Assembly (NCBI GenBank): GCA_016185425.1
Contig: JACPNQ010000015.1
Coordinates: forward strand, 1-64,000
Direction: 5' to 3'
Source: Acidobacteriota bacterium
GTDB taxonomy: Bacteria > Acidobacteriota > Terriglobia > Bryobacterales > Bryobacteraceae
Length of the DNA: 64,000 nt
Below the pieces are notes generated by a model. The model saw only the letters and a list, made by a program, of their open reading frames with translations, was not told the origin of the DNA and made no database searches. The position numbers and the translations under genes were made by a program. This document shows, in pieces, positions 1 through 8,768 of this stretch (positions are counted from its first letter, which is position 1; each line of letters begins with the position of its first letter).

Positions 1-1
1 C

Positions 2-271
2 CAGATCGGTCTATTCCATAACATCTGGCACGACCAAAAACTCACGAAATGGCTCCGCGTCAAAGCCACCATCGAGGACGCGCCCTACGCCACACCCGAG
101 TTCATCGAGGAGCAGCGCCGTCTGTTCCCCTTCAATTTCCGTCAAGACTTCTACTGCGAATTCACTCCGGCAAAGGGCCGCCTTCTCAGCCGCGAACGGA
201 TCGAACGCATGATCGATCCCTCGATTCCGCACATCCATTTCCCGCGCCTCCACAAGGAGAACAACGGATAG
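2..271 (+). pseudogene. Terminase-like protein, 3' fragment cut by window edge
   Basis: An open frame enters from the left edge and stops at TAG 269-271, giving 89 residues. The segment with WLRVKATIEDAPYATPEF and FRQDFYCEF resembles the end of the ATPase half of phage large terminase-like proteins, where a conserved Trp/acidic stretch is followed by an F-x-Q-E/D-Y/F-x-C-E-F block. The frame ends soon after RLLSRERIERMI, so the RNase H-like nuclease half expected after it is missing. I read this as the remains of a phage-derived or terminase-like gene, though a short natural relative cannot be excluded because the 5' part is outside the window. Positions 272-466 hold no gene that I can support. 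Confidence 0.4.
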
Positions 272-466
272 CACCGCGAAAATGCCGGCGAACGCGAAAT
301 ACCCCACGACGCCGCAATCCACCGCAACCAATTAGCCGCCGGTCCTCCGTCTTGGCTCGAAGCCATCGCGGAAAGACCGGCACAGGTCCTTGCCAACCGC
401 ATATACCACTCAACCCCGCCTACCCGAAGTGTATCCGGCCATCGGGTAGGCGCCGGAGCCGGAGTC

Positions 467-1861
467 CTACACCAGCATCTTCTGGACGATGTTACCCTCC
501 AGATCCGTCAACCGGTAGTCGCGCCCCATGTGGCGATACGTCAACTTCAAATGGTCGAGCCCCAGGCAATGTAGCATCGTCGCCTGCAGATCGTGGACAT
601 GGATCTTGTCCCGCGTAATTGCAAAGCCCAACTCATCCGTCTCGCCGATCGTCTGGCCGCCCTTAATGCCACCGCCGGCTAGCCACATCGAGTAGCCCGT
701 CGGATGATGATCGCGCCCCGCATTATCCGGGTCCGACGTGTTGCGGATCTCGCAGATTGGTGTCCGCCCGAACTCGCCGCCCCATACCACCAGCGTCTCG
801 TCCAGCAGCCCGCGCCGCTTCAAATCCTTGATCAGCGCCGACGTGCCCTTGTCCGTCGCATCGCACTTCTCCTTCAGCTTCTTATTCAGATTGGTGTGCG
901 TATCCCAGCTCGCATCCATCATCAGCACGAATCGCACTCCGCGCTCCACCAGCCGCCGCGCCAACAGCGCATTAGTCCCGAACTGGTTCGTGGGCTCCTT
1001 CCCGATCCCGTACATCTCCAGCGTCTCCTGCGACTCATTCGAAAAGTCCAGCAGCTCCGGCGCGCTCATCTGCATGCGGAACGCCAGCTCATAGCTCTGA
1101 ATCCGCGATGCAATCTCCGGGTCGCCGTTCTGCCGCAGCCGCTCTTCATTCAACTCCTTGATCGCGTCTAACGATGTCCGCTGCGTGGCCTTCGAAATCC
1201 CCTCCGGGTTCGACAGATACAGAATCGGGTCGCCCGCATTCCGGAAAATCGTCCCCTGATAAGTCGACGGCAGGAACCCGCTCATGAAGTTTGAGGCGCC
1301 GCCGCTCGTACCTGCCCCGCTCGAAAGGGCGACAAACCCGGGCAAGTTCTGCGACTCGCTGCCGAGCCCGTATGTTACCCACGCCCCCGCCGTCGGCCGG
1401 CCGAACTGAATGCTGCCGGTAAAAAGGAGCAACTGCCCCGGATGATGATTCACAGCGTCCGTATGCATCGACCGGACAACGCACAAATCGTCCGCCACCT
1501 CCCGCAGCCCGGGCAAATAATCGCTGATCTCGATCCCGCTCTGTCCACACCGCTGGAACACGCGCGGGCTCGCCAGCGCCGCCGCATTCGGCTTCGTAAA
1601 CGCCAGCTTCAAATCTTTCGTGAACTCCGCCGGCAGCGGCTTTCCATTGTGTTTCAGCAAGGCGGGCTTCGGATCGAACAGATCCATCTGGCTCGGACCG
1701 CCCTCCATGAACATAAAAATCACGCTCTTCGCCTTCGGTGCGAAATGCGGCTTCTTCGCCGCCAATGGATTCGGTACCGCGCCGTGTAACAGGTCGGCCA
1801 ACGCCATCCCGCCCACGCCGTAAGCAAAAGTATTGAGCAAATCGCGCCGTGAGTAGATCAT
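467..1861 (-). CDS. DUF1501 family exported protein
   Basis: 464 residues of the DUF1501 family, in the alkaline phosphatase/sulfatase-like superfamily, function unproven. The N terminus carries a twin-arginine motif (SRRDLL, residues 4-9) followed by a hydrophobic stretch, suggesting Tat export. The family hallmark [14 protein letters not shown] is near residue 53, and GGEFGRTP and a DHHPTGYSMW stretch are found in the C-terminal half. It starts 5 bases downstream of the DUF1553 cytochrome gene, the standard pairing in Planctomycetes and Solibacter-type bacteria, where such pairs are thought to act outside the cytoplasm, perhaps in polysaccharide use. A paralogous copy of the pair lies at 47809-51759. 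Confidence 0.93.
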   Translation of the reverse strand: MIYSRRDLLNTFAYGVGGMALADLLHGAVPNPLAAKKPHFAPKAKSVIFMFMEGGPSQMDLFDPKPALLKHNGKPLPAEFTKDLKLAFTKPNAAALASPRVFQRCGQSGIEISDYLPGLREVADDLCVVRSMHTDAVNHHPGQLLLFTGSIQFGRPTAGAWVTYGLGSESQNLPGFVALSSGAGTSGGASNFMSGFLPSTYQGTIFRNAGDPILYLSNPEGISKATQRTSLDAIKELNEERLRQNGDPEIASRIQSYELAFRMQMSAPELLDFSNESQETLEMYGIGKEPTNQFGTNALLARRLVERGVRFVLMMDASWDTHTNLNKKLKEKCDATDKGTSALIKDLKRRGLLDETLVVWGGEFGRTPICEIRNTSDPDNAGRDHHPTGYSMWLAGGGIKGGQTIGETDELGFAITRDKIHVHDLQATMLHCLGLDHLKLTYRHMGRDYRLTDLEGNIVQKMLV

Positions 1862-1866
1862 CTCAG

Positions 1867-4338
1867 TTACTCCCTGTTGATAAATTCATCGAGGTTGAAC
1901 AGCACCCGCGCCAAGCCGCTCCACGCCGCCTGCGTCAATAGGTCGCCCGTCTTCCCCTCGGCACGAAGAACATCGGTCTGCTTGTCCACATACCGCGCCA
2001 GCGCCTCGCGCTCCGTCTCCGTCGGCGGACGCCCCAATGCCTGCGCAAACATCCGCGGTATCCGGTCCTGCGCGGGCAGTGCCAGCGCCTGCACCGCGAA
2101 CGCGTTCGACGCTTCCATAAACACCGGATCGTTCAACAGATTCAACGCCTGCAGCGGTGTATTCGATGGCCGTCTCCGCGAACAGGCCACGTTCGAATCC
2201 GGCGCATCGAAGTTCACCAGTAGCGGATACGGCGTCGTCCGCTGATAGTGGATATACAGTCCCCGGCGGTACGCCTCTCTCCCAAAGGACTCCTTCCACT
2301 TCGACCCTCCATAGCCCAACTCACCCACGCCCTTCGGCAGAAACGGCATCACCGACCGGCCCCCAATCTCCGGATCGAGAATCCCCGCCACCTGCAGCGC
2401 CGTGTCGCGGATCAGCTCCGCCGGCAGCCGCAGCCGCGATTGCCGCGACAGCAGCGAGTTGTCCGCATCCTTTTCCGCCGCGTCGGGCCGGTATTTCGAC
2501 GCCTGCCGGTACGTCGCCGACAACACGATCGTCCTGTGGAGCTTCTTCAGGCTCCACCCGTTCTCCATGAAATCTGCGGCCAGCCAATCCAGCAGCTCCG
2601 GATGGGTCGGCTTCTCGCCCGTCGCGCCGAAATCCTCGGAGGTCCGTACAATCCCCCGCCCGAAGAACTCTTGCCAGGCGCGGTTCACCGCAACCCGCGG
2701 AGTCAGCGGATTCTCCTTCGAAACCAGCCACCGTGCGAACGACCGCCGCACCGGCTCGCCATCCTTCCGCTCCATCGGCGGCAGCACCGAAGGCGTCCCC
2801 GGCTGCACGGCAATGCCCAACGAGCGGTAGTCTCCGCGAATCGTGATGTGCGTCTTCGGATGTTCCGGATGCTCACCCATCGCATATGCCTGCGTCAAAA
2901 ACGGCGTCGACTTCTTCAACTCAGCCATCTTTGCCCGTAGTTCTTTTAATTTCGCCGTCAGCTCCTTGTCGCGGCCATTCTCCGGCCCCGGATTCGCAAT
3001 GAAGTAATCGGTCAGAATATCGGCTTCGCGCTGCGTCCGCTCAACAGGCTTCTTGTGCATCAGCCGCATCGCGTGGTCCACCATCGCCGACATCGATGTG
3101 ATCCAGAAATCGAACTCCGCGTCTTTACCCGGGTTCGCATACGCCGTGCGCATCTTTTCTTCCCACCGCGCCTGCAATTCCGGAATCTTGTACTCCGCCA
3201 GCAGCTTGTCCCGATCCCTCCGGTACCCTGGCAGCGCCTTCAAATACGGGCCCATCTCGCCCGCCATCGGCGCGTCGATATCGACATCGTCGGCCTCATT
3301 GAAAAACGCGAAGAGCTGATAGAACTCCCGCTGCGAGAACGGATCGTACTTGTGGTCGTGGCACTGCGCACAGCCCACAGTCAGGCCCAGCCACGTCGTA
3401 CCCAGCGTGTTCGTCCGGTTGATCAACTGCTCGTACCGCGCCTCCGCCCGGTCCACGCCCGCTTCGCGATTCGTCAACACATTGCGGTGAAACCCCGTCG
3501 CTACGCGGTCTTCAACAGTCGCGCCCGGCAGCAGGTCGCCTGCCATCTGCGCGATCGTGAAACGGTCAAACGGCATGTCGTCGTTCAACGCGTCGATCAC
3601 CCACTGCCGGTACCGCCACGCATACGGCCGCACGTTGTCCTTTTCATATCCATCCGAATCCGCATACCGCGCCAGGTCCAGCCACGGACGCGCCCAACGC
3701 TCCCCGTAATGCGGCGACGCCAGGAACTTGTCCACTAAGCGCTCCAGCGCATCCGGCCGCTTGTCATTCACGAATGCCTGCACCTCCTCCGGCGCCGGCG
3801 CCAGGCCGAGCAAATCCAACTTCACCCGTCGAGCCAGCGTCCCCCGGTCCGCCTCCGCGGAAAGCGCCAACCCCTCTTTCTTCAACCGCTCTCCAACGAA
3901 GTAGTCAATCGGATTCGCACCCTGCGGTACGGCCGGCTTCCGCACCGGCTGAAACGCCCAATGGCTTGACGGGCGCCGCGCCGGCCCAGCCGCGGAAGCA
4001 ACGGGCACTCTCGCACCGCCCGCAATCCACTTGGTAATCGTCGCGAGTTCATCGGCACTCAACCGCGCCCCCGCCGGTGGCATCATGAAACCCTTCTCGG
4101 AACTCGTCAGCCGCGCGAGCAGCTTGCTCTCGCCCGGTTTTCCGGGGATCACCGCGGCGCCCGAGTACCCGCCCTGAATCAGCGCCGCGCCATCATCCAC
4201 GCGCAGCCCATTCGTCTGCATCGCCGCCCCGTGGCACGCCACACAACGCCGCTTCAGGATCGGCGCCACTTCGGTCGTGAAAGTCTCCTGCCCCCACGCC
4301 GCGCCGGCGCAGATCACGATCCAAAGAGTGACTCTCAT
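1867..4338 (-). CDS. PSCyt1/DUF1549/DUF1553 multidomain cytochrome protein
   Basis: 823 residues with a Sec signal peptide (MRVTLWIVICAGAAWGQ). A planctomycete-type cytochrome C domain follows, with the haem motif CVACH near residue 33, then DUF1549 with a second CxxCH (CAQCHDHKYDP) in mid-protein and DUF1553 in the C-terminal third. The protein is predicted to be exported and to bind c-type haem; the substrate is unknown. It is first in a two-gene operon with the DUF1501 gene (gap 5 bases). It is divergent from the membrane protein gene at 4379, leaving only 40 bases between the two starts. Confidence 0.93.
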   Translation of the reverse strand: MRVTLWIVICAGAAWGQETFTTEVAPILKRRCVACHGAAMQTNGLRVDDGAALIQGGYSGAAVIPGKPGESKLLARLTSSEKGFMMPPAGARLSADELATITKWIAGGARVPVASAAGPARRPSSHWAFQPVRKPAVPQGANPIDYFVGERLKKEGLALSAEADRGTLARRVKLDLLGLAPAPEEVQAFVNDKRPDALERLVDKFLASPHYGERWARPWLDLARYADSDGYEKDNVRPYAWRYRQWVIDALNDDMPFDRFTIAQMAGDLLPGATVEDRVATGFHRNVLTNREAGVDRAEARYEQLINRTNTLGTTWLGLTVGCAQCHDHKYDPFSQREFYQLFAFFNEADDVDIDAPMAGEMGPYLKALPGYRRDRDKLLAEYKIPELQARWEEKMRTAYANPGKDAEFDFWITSMSAMVDHAMRLMHKKPVERTQREADILTDYFIANPGPENGRDKELTAKLKELRAKMAELKKSTPFLTQAYAMGEHPEHPKTHITIRGDYRSLGIAVQPGTPSVLPPMERKDGEPVRRSFARWLVSKENPLTPRVAVNRAWQEFFGRGIVRTSEDFGATGEKPTHPELLDWLAADFMENGWSLKKLHRTIVLSATYRQASKYRPDAAEKDADNSLLSRQSRLRLPAELIRDTALQVAGILDPEIGGRSVMPFLPKGVGELGYGGSKWKESFGREAYRRGLYIHYQRTTPYPLLVNFDAPDSNVACSRRRPSNTPLQALNLLNDPVFMEASNAFAVQALALPAQDRIPRMFAQALGRPPTETEREALARYVDKQTDVLRAEGKTGDLLTQAAWSGLARVLFNLDEFINRE

Positions 4339-4378
4339 ACCCCTATATTATCCGGGCTTGGTGTGCCACAATTACCCC

Positions 4379-5182
4379 ATGTCGGGTCCACAATTCCCAC
4401 AACAACCGCAGTATCCCCAGCAACCGCCACAGCAGGGCTACCCGCAACAACCCGGCTATCCCCCGCAGCAACAAGGCTATCCGCCCCAACAAGGCTATCC
4501 ACCGCAACCGGGTTACCCGCAACCGCCGGTGCCCCCGAAGAAGGGTCTTCCGATTTGGGCTTGGTTTGTCATTGGGTTCATCGTCTTCACCATGCTCATT
4601 GGCATCGGCCTTACCCTTGTCACCTACTATTTCGTCAACAAAGCCACGGAAGTAGCCAAGAACCCGCTCTCGGCCATCGTGCGCATCGCCGCCGCCGCAA
4701 ACCCCGACGTGGAAGTTATCGACGTCAATGAATCCACCGGCAAGGTCACAATCCGCGACAAGAAAACCGGCAAGACCGTCACAATCGACGGCGATGCGAT
4801 CAAGGACGGCAAAATCAGCATCGACACCGATGAGGGTCGCGCCGTGATCGGCTCCGCCGCAAACATAAAAACGCCCAATTGGGTAATCCTACCGCCAAGC
4901 GTCAAAGTCACTGGCGGTATGACCGCGAGCGCCAACGGCGGCGAAGGCGGCACCGTCGTCTTCACCTCTACCGATTCCCTCGAAAATCTCAAGGTCTTCT
5001 TCGAGGACAAGTACAAATCCGCCGGCTTCGACCAATCCGTATCTTCCGTCACTTCGACAAACGGCGAGCAAGGACTTAGCCTCGTATTCACACGCGACGA
5101 ACGCAAGCGCAGCGTCACGATCGGCGTCGCCAAAACAGGCGACGGCACCACCGGAAGCATCATCTACGGCGAGGGCCAGTAG
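4379..5182 (+). CDS. Single-pass membrane protein with Pro/Gln/Tyr-rich N terminus
   Basis: 267 residues. I start at ATG 4379 rather than the longer in-frame start at 4277, because the extra 34 codons lie inside the signal-peptide region of the divergent gene. Residues 1-53 are low-complexity tandem units of the GYPPQQ type. One transmembrane helix spans about residues 57-85 (IWAWFVIGFIVF and following). A soluble domain of about 180 residues follows, with DKKTGKTVTIDGD near its start. The layout of a cytosolic disordered tail, one helix and an outer domain is common in Acidobacteria and Actinobacteria proteins of unknown function. I do not recognise the outer domain. Its stop abuts the stop of the convergent propeller gene with no gap. 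Confidence 0.8.
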   Translation: MSGPQFPQQPQYPQQPPQQGYPQQPGYPPQQQGYPPQQGYPPQPGYPQPPVPPKKGLPIWAWFVIGFIVFTMLIGIGLTLVTYYFVNKATEVAKNPLSAIVRIAAAANPDVEVIDVNESTGKVTIRDKKTGKTVTIDGDAIKDGKISIDTDEGRAVIGSAANIKTPNWVILPPSVKVTGGMTASANGGEGGTVVFTSTDSLENLKVFFEDKYKSAGFDQSVSSVTSTNGEQGLSLVFTRDERKRSVTIGVAKTGDGTTGSIIYGEGQ

Positions 5183-6262
5183 CTAGGCGCCAAAGCAAAA
5201 GACGCGTCCATCCTGCGACGCGATAACTACTTTCCCATCGCTAATCGCCGGGGACGCCGACAAGGCGGACCCGGCCTCGTATTCCCATAACTTCTTCCCC
5301 GACCCCGCGTCCAACACATACAACCGCCCATCGTTTGACCCGATAAACACACGATTTCCCGCCACCGCCGGCGAGCTCTCCACCCGGCTCCGCGTCGCAA
5401 ACGTCCAGGCGCTCTTCCCCGTCTTCACGTCGATCGCATGCACCATCTTGTCCCGCCCGCCCAGAATGACCTTCCCCGCCGCAATCGCTGCGCTCGAATA
5501 AAACGGAAACTTCCGCACCGGATGCTCATACCTCCACACGATCTTCTTCGTCGCCATGTCCAGGCCAAAGACTTCGTTTCCAAACGTGCCAAAATACGCC
5601 ATGCTCCCAATCAAGAGAGGGGACGCACCCGTGTATGCCCCGCTCGACACCTGGAACACTTCCTTCCCATCGCTGATCCGAATGGCGCGGAAATGCTCAT
5701 CGCAACCCGTCACGTAAGCCACGCCATTCGCAATCCCCGGTGTCGCATGAACCGGCCCCGCCGTCTCAAACTTCCAGAGTTGCTTGCCCGTCTTCATGTC
5801 CAACGCGTACAAGTTCTGATCATAAGAACCGACCAGCACGCGGTCGCCAACAATCACCGGCGACGACTTGATCTCCGACAGCGTCTTAAAGGTCCACAGC
5901 ACCTTCCCCGTCGCCGCGCTCACTGCATGGAACCCGCCGCGCAAATCGCCAATGAATACAGCCCCGCCGCCCACCGCCGGTGTCGACTCCCCGAGTTCGG
6001 CGCCCGTCTTGTACTTCCACTTCGTCTTCCCCGTCGCCATGTCGATCGCGACTAGGTCGCCGTTCCCTGCCCCGATATAAACCGTCCCGTCCGCAATCAC
6101 CGGCGAGGACTCAAACGACTCGCCGCCCTCCCACGTCCACAACAGTTTCAGGTTGTCCGGTGGCAGCGCGCCCGTCGCCACACCTGTCAGCGAAGGATTC
6201 CCGCGGAACTGCGGCCACTCCGCGAAAACCGACAGCGAAAGTAAGACAATCAATAGGCGCAT
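5183..6262 (-). CDS. Exported PQQ-like beta-propeller protein
   Basis: 359 residues with a short signal peptide (MRLLIVLLSLSVFA), then WPQFRGNPSLTG, the typical opening of exported PQQ-repeat proteins in this phylum. At least seven blades follow, each with a form of the signature A-x-D-x-x-T-G-K-x-x-W (for example AIDMATGKTKW and ALDMKTGKQLW). The whole length is propeller, with no catalytic domain. It resembles the BamB-like/PQQ_2 group, so a scaffold or ligand-binding role is more likely than dehydrogenase activity. It is last in a minus-strand run and its start overlaps the end of the alcohol dehydrogenase gene by 13 bases. Confidence 0.85.
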   Translation of the reverse strand: MRLLIVLLSLSVFAEWPQFRGNPSLTGVATGALPPDNLKLLWTWEGGESFESSPVIADGTVYIGAGNGDLVAIDMATGKTKWKYKTGAELGESTPAVGGGAVFIGDLRGGFHAVSAATGKVLWTFKTLSEIKSSPVIVGDRVLVGSYDQNLYALDMKTGKQLWKFETAGPVHATPGIANGVAYVTGCDEHFRAIRISDGKEVFQVSSGAYTGASPLLIGSMAYFGTFGNEVFGLDMATKKIVWRYEHPVRKFPFYSSAAIAAGKVILGGRDKMVHAIDVKTGKSAWTFATRSRVESSPAVAGNRVFIGSNDGRLYVLDAGSGKKLWEYEAGSALSASPAISDGKVVIASQDGRVFCFGA

Positions 6263-7344
6263 CGATACAGCTCCAAGGCGGCCGCGGCATCGAACGGCCG
6301 CGGATTGAACCTACCAGTCCATTGTCGCGCAGCCGCGGCAGCCAACTCCGGGAGCCGATCCTCCTCCACGGGTAACTCACGTAACAAGCCCTTCAGCCCC
6401 GCCGCCGCCGCCAACTCCCGCAGCCGCCCCGGCAAGTCCGCATGCAATTCCGCGTACTCCGCCTGCGCATTCCAGCGCACTACGTGCGGCAGCATCACCG
6501 CGATCGCCTGCCCGTGCGTCGTGCCATACGTGGCCGTCAGCGGATTTGCCAGCGCATGCGTTGCGCCCAACATCGACGCTTCAATCGCGCATCCCGCGAA
6601 CCACGCGCCCAACTGCATGTCCGCCGCGGCGCCCAGGTCGCGCCCATCGCGCAACAGCCGTTCGAAGGAACCGTTCATCAGCCGCCACGCCTCCCGGGAA
6701 TAGCACCCCGACACCGCGTTCCGCTTCGTCGTCACCAGCGTCTCCACGGCATGTGAGATCGCGTCATAGCCCGCTGTCGCGCGAACACCAAAAGGCTGCG
6801 TCAGCGTCACCTCCGGGTCCAGCACCGCGACCGCGAACGCGGCCTTGTCGTCCCCGATCGCCATCTTCACGTGCGTCTCGGCATCGGAGATCAGCGCAAA
6901 GCTCTGTGCCTCGCTCCCTGTCCCCGTCGTCGCCGGTACACCGATCATCGGCAGCATTGGCCCAGGCACCTTCCCGTGCCCCCAGTAGTTTTTGATCGCC
7001 CCGCCGTTTGTCAGCACGATATTGATCGCCTTCGCGCAGTCCATCGACGATCCGCCGCCCAACCCGACAATCGAATCCGCCTCCAACTTGGCCGCGAAGT
7101 CGCGCCCGTGCTCCACCATCCGCGAATCCGGATTCGCGTCGAAGTTCGACCAAGGGGACGATTCGATCCCCTCCCCCGCCATCGCCGACAGAACCGTCGC
7201 GACGTGTCCCGCCTTGTGCATCCCCGCATCGGCCACGATCAGCGTGCGCTGGAATCCCAGCTCCCGCGCGATGCGGCCCACCTGGTGAATCGTCCCCGGC
7301 CCGAAAACCAGCCGCGTCCGCGATACGTGCTCAAACGAAATCAT
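6250..7344 (-). CDS. Iron-containing alcohol dehydrogenase
   Basis: 364 residues of the group III, Fe-dependent alcohol dehydrogenase family. The NAD(P)-binding loop GGGSSMDCAKAI is near residue 96. The expected metal ligands lie in DAISHAVE and in the HALANPLTATYGTTHGQA stretch. Family members reduce or oxidise small alcohols or maleylacetate with NAD(P)H; the substrate cannot be read from the sequence. There is no signal peptide, so it is cytosolic. The start overlaps the stop of the upstream amidohydrolase gene by 4 bases (ATGA), which indicates translational coupling. Confidence 0.9.
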   Translation of the reverse strand: MISFEHVSRTRLVFGPGTIHQVGRIARELGFQRTLIVADAGMHKAGHVATVLSAMAGEGIESSPWSNFDANPDSRMVEHGRDFAAKLEADSIVGLGGGSSMDCAKAINIVLTNGGAIKNYWGHGKVPGPMLPMIGVPATTGTGSEAQSFALISDAETHVKMAIGDDKAAFAVAVLDPEVTLTQPFGVRATAGYDAISHAVETLVTTKRNAVSGCYSREAWRLMNGSFERLLRDGRDLGAAADMQLGAWFAGCAIEASMLGATHALANPLTATYGTTHGQAIAVMLPHVVRWNAQAEYAELHADLPGRLRELAAAAGLKGLLRELPVEEDRLPELAAAAARQWTGRFNPRPFDAAAALELYRCAY

Positions 7345-8762
7345 TTCGCGCGGCTAGCCTTCGCTACCATCGTCTTGATCTCCTCCATCAACTGCGGCAC
7401 CGAATAAGGGATGCCCCCTTTGATCGTCCACTCCACACCCGGCTTCACGCCCGCGTTGGCGGGATACGGATACAGCACCTTGAAGTCCTCCAGCGGGTTG
7501 CCGTTCACAATCAACATATCCGCCGCCCAGCCTGCGCGCACGCGTCCCAGCTTGTTCTCCTGCCCTAGTATCCGTGCTCCATTGGAGGTCGCCTGCTGCA
7601 CAATCTGCAGTGGATGGAACCCCGCCTCCTGATGCAGTTCCAGATTCCGAATAAACCCGAACCCGTACATCTGGTAGATATACCCCGCGTCCTCCCCGAT
7701 GCCGATCAAGCCGCCGCGCCTCCCGAACTCACGCACCGCGCGCATCCAGATCTGGTAGTTCTCCTTCCAATACGCCTCGTCCGTCGACGACCAGCTCAGG
7801 AAATACGAGCCATGGTTCTCCAGATTTGGCTTGAAGTAGTCGTAGAGCACCGGGTGCAGATAATCGCGGAACCACGGCTGCGTCTGGGCTCGCTGCAGGT
7901 CGCGGCTGGCCTCGTAGATTTCCAGAGTCGGGTCCCACGCAACGCCATTCGCGATCATCGCGTCGAACACCTTCATCAACCTGTCCCAATCGGCCTCCCG
8001 CCACAGCCGCCCGGCATACCGGAACCGGTCCGCCTCATTCAAGTAGTTGTAGGACGAAGGAAAGTTCTGCACTCCACCAGGAATCGCCGCATCGGGAATG
8101 CCGTACCAATGCTCGATGCTCCGCACCCTTTGCTCGATCGCATCGCCGGCTCGCGTCTCTTCGACTCCGATGTGAACGGCCACAGGAAGCCCGAGCTGAT
8201 GTGCCGTAGTCACTGCCGCGCGCAACGTGTCCCGCCACGCGCCTACGATCTTCATCCCATCGGCGCCGGCGCTCTTGATCTCCTGCACTCTCCGCGCCGC
8301 CACCTCGGGATTGCGAACGCGCCCCAGCATCGGATAGATGAATAATCGTGGCGCCGCGATCTCTCCCTTCTCTCCCTTTGCCCGCACATCGATCGCCTGC
8401 TGCAGCGGACTGCCCACATCGCGCACCGTCGTAATGCCGCATGCGAGCCACAGCTTCAGCACATAGTTCGGATCCATGTATGCGCCGGCGCGCTCATTGT
8501 GCAAATGCCCGTGCAGGTTAATGAAGCCGGGCAGGACGTATTTCCCCTTCGCCTCAATCTCCACATCGCCGGCTTGCGACTGCACACGTCCCACCGACGC
8601 GATGAGTCCATTCTCAATGAGAATGTCCACCGGCCCCTGTGCCGGCGTACCGTTCCCCTCGACCACGGTCGCGCCGCGAATAATCATTCGCTGCGGCCGC
8701 TCCCCATGCCGGGGCTGCGCGCCAAGCGCCGCAATACAAGCCACTGCCAGCAAGATTCGCAT
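7341..8762 (-). CDS. Exported amidohydrolase family protein
   Basis: 473 residues with a signal peptide (MRILLAVACIAALGAQ). This is a metal-dependent amidohydrolase of the imidazolonepropionase/prolidase-like type. The metal site HGH sits in GFINLHGHLHNE near residue 82. Later pieces fit the family: a Lys in DGMKIVGAW, His residues in AVHIG and SIEHWYG, and an Asp in IGEDAGY. Substrates in this family range over cyclic amides and peptides, so none is assigned. The gene follows the glucosidase gene by 6 bases and overlaps the alcohol dehydrogenase gene by 4, forming one transcription unit with both. Confidence 0.9.
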   Translation of the reverse strand: MRILLAVACIAALGAQPRHGERPQRMIIRGATVVEGNGTPAQGPVDILIENGLIASVGRVQSQAGDVEIEAKGKYVLPGFINLHGHLHNERAGAYMDPNYVLKLWLACGITTVRDVGSPLQQAIDVRAKGEKGEIAAPRLFIYPMLGRVRNPEVAARRVQEIKSAGADGMKIVGAWRDTLRAAVTTAHQLGLPVAVHIGVEETRAGDAIEQRVRSIEHWYGIPDAAIPGGVQNFPSSYNYLNEADRFRYAGRLWREADWDRLMKVFDAMIANGVAWDPTLEIYEASRDLQRAQTQPWFRDYLHPVLYDYFKPNLENHGSYFLSWSSTDEAYWKENYQIWMRAVREFGRRGGLIGIGEDAGYIYQMYGFGFIRNLELHQEAGFHPLQIVQQATSNGARILGQENKLGRVRAGWAADMLIVNGNPLEDFKVLYPYPANAGVKPGVEWTIKGGIPYSVPQLMEEIKTMVAKASRAK

Positions 8763-8768
8763 TCCCCA

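Noticed and set aside
4277..4378. Longer start for the Pro/Gln-rich membrane protein
   Set aside because: The 34 extra codons lie opposite the signal-peptide region of the divergent gene and read like noncoding sequence.
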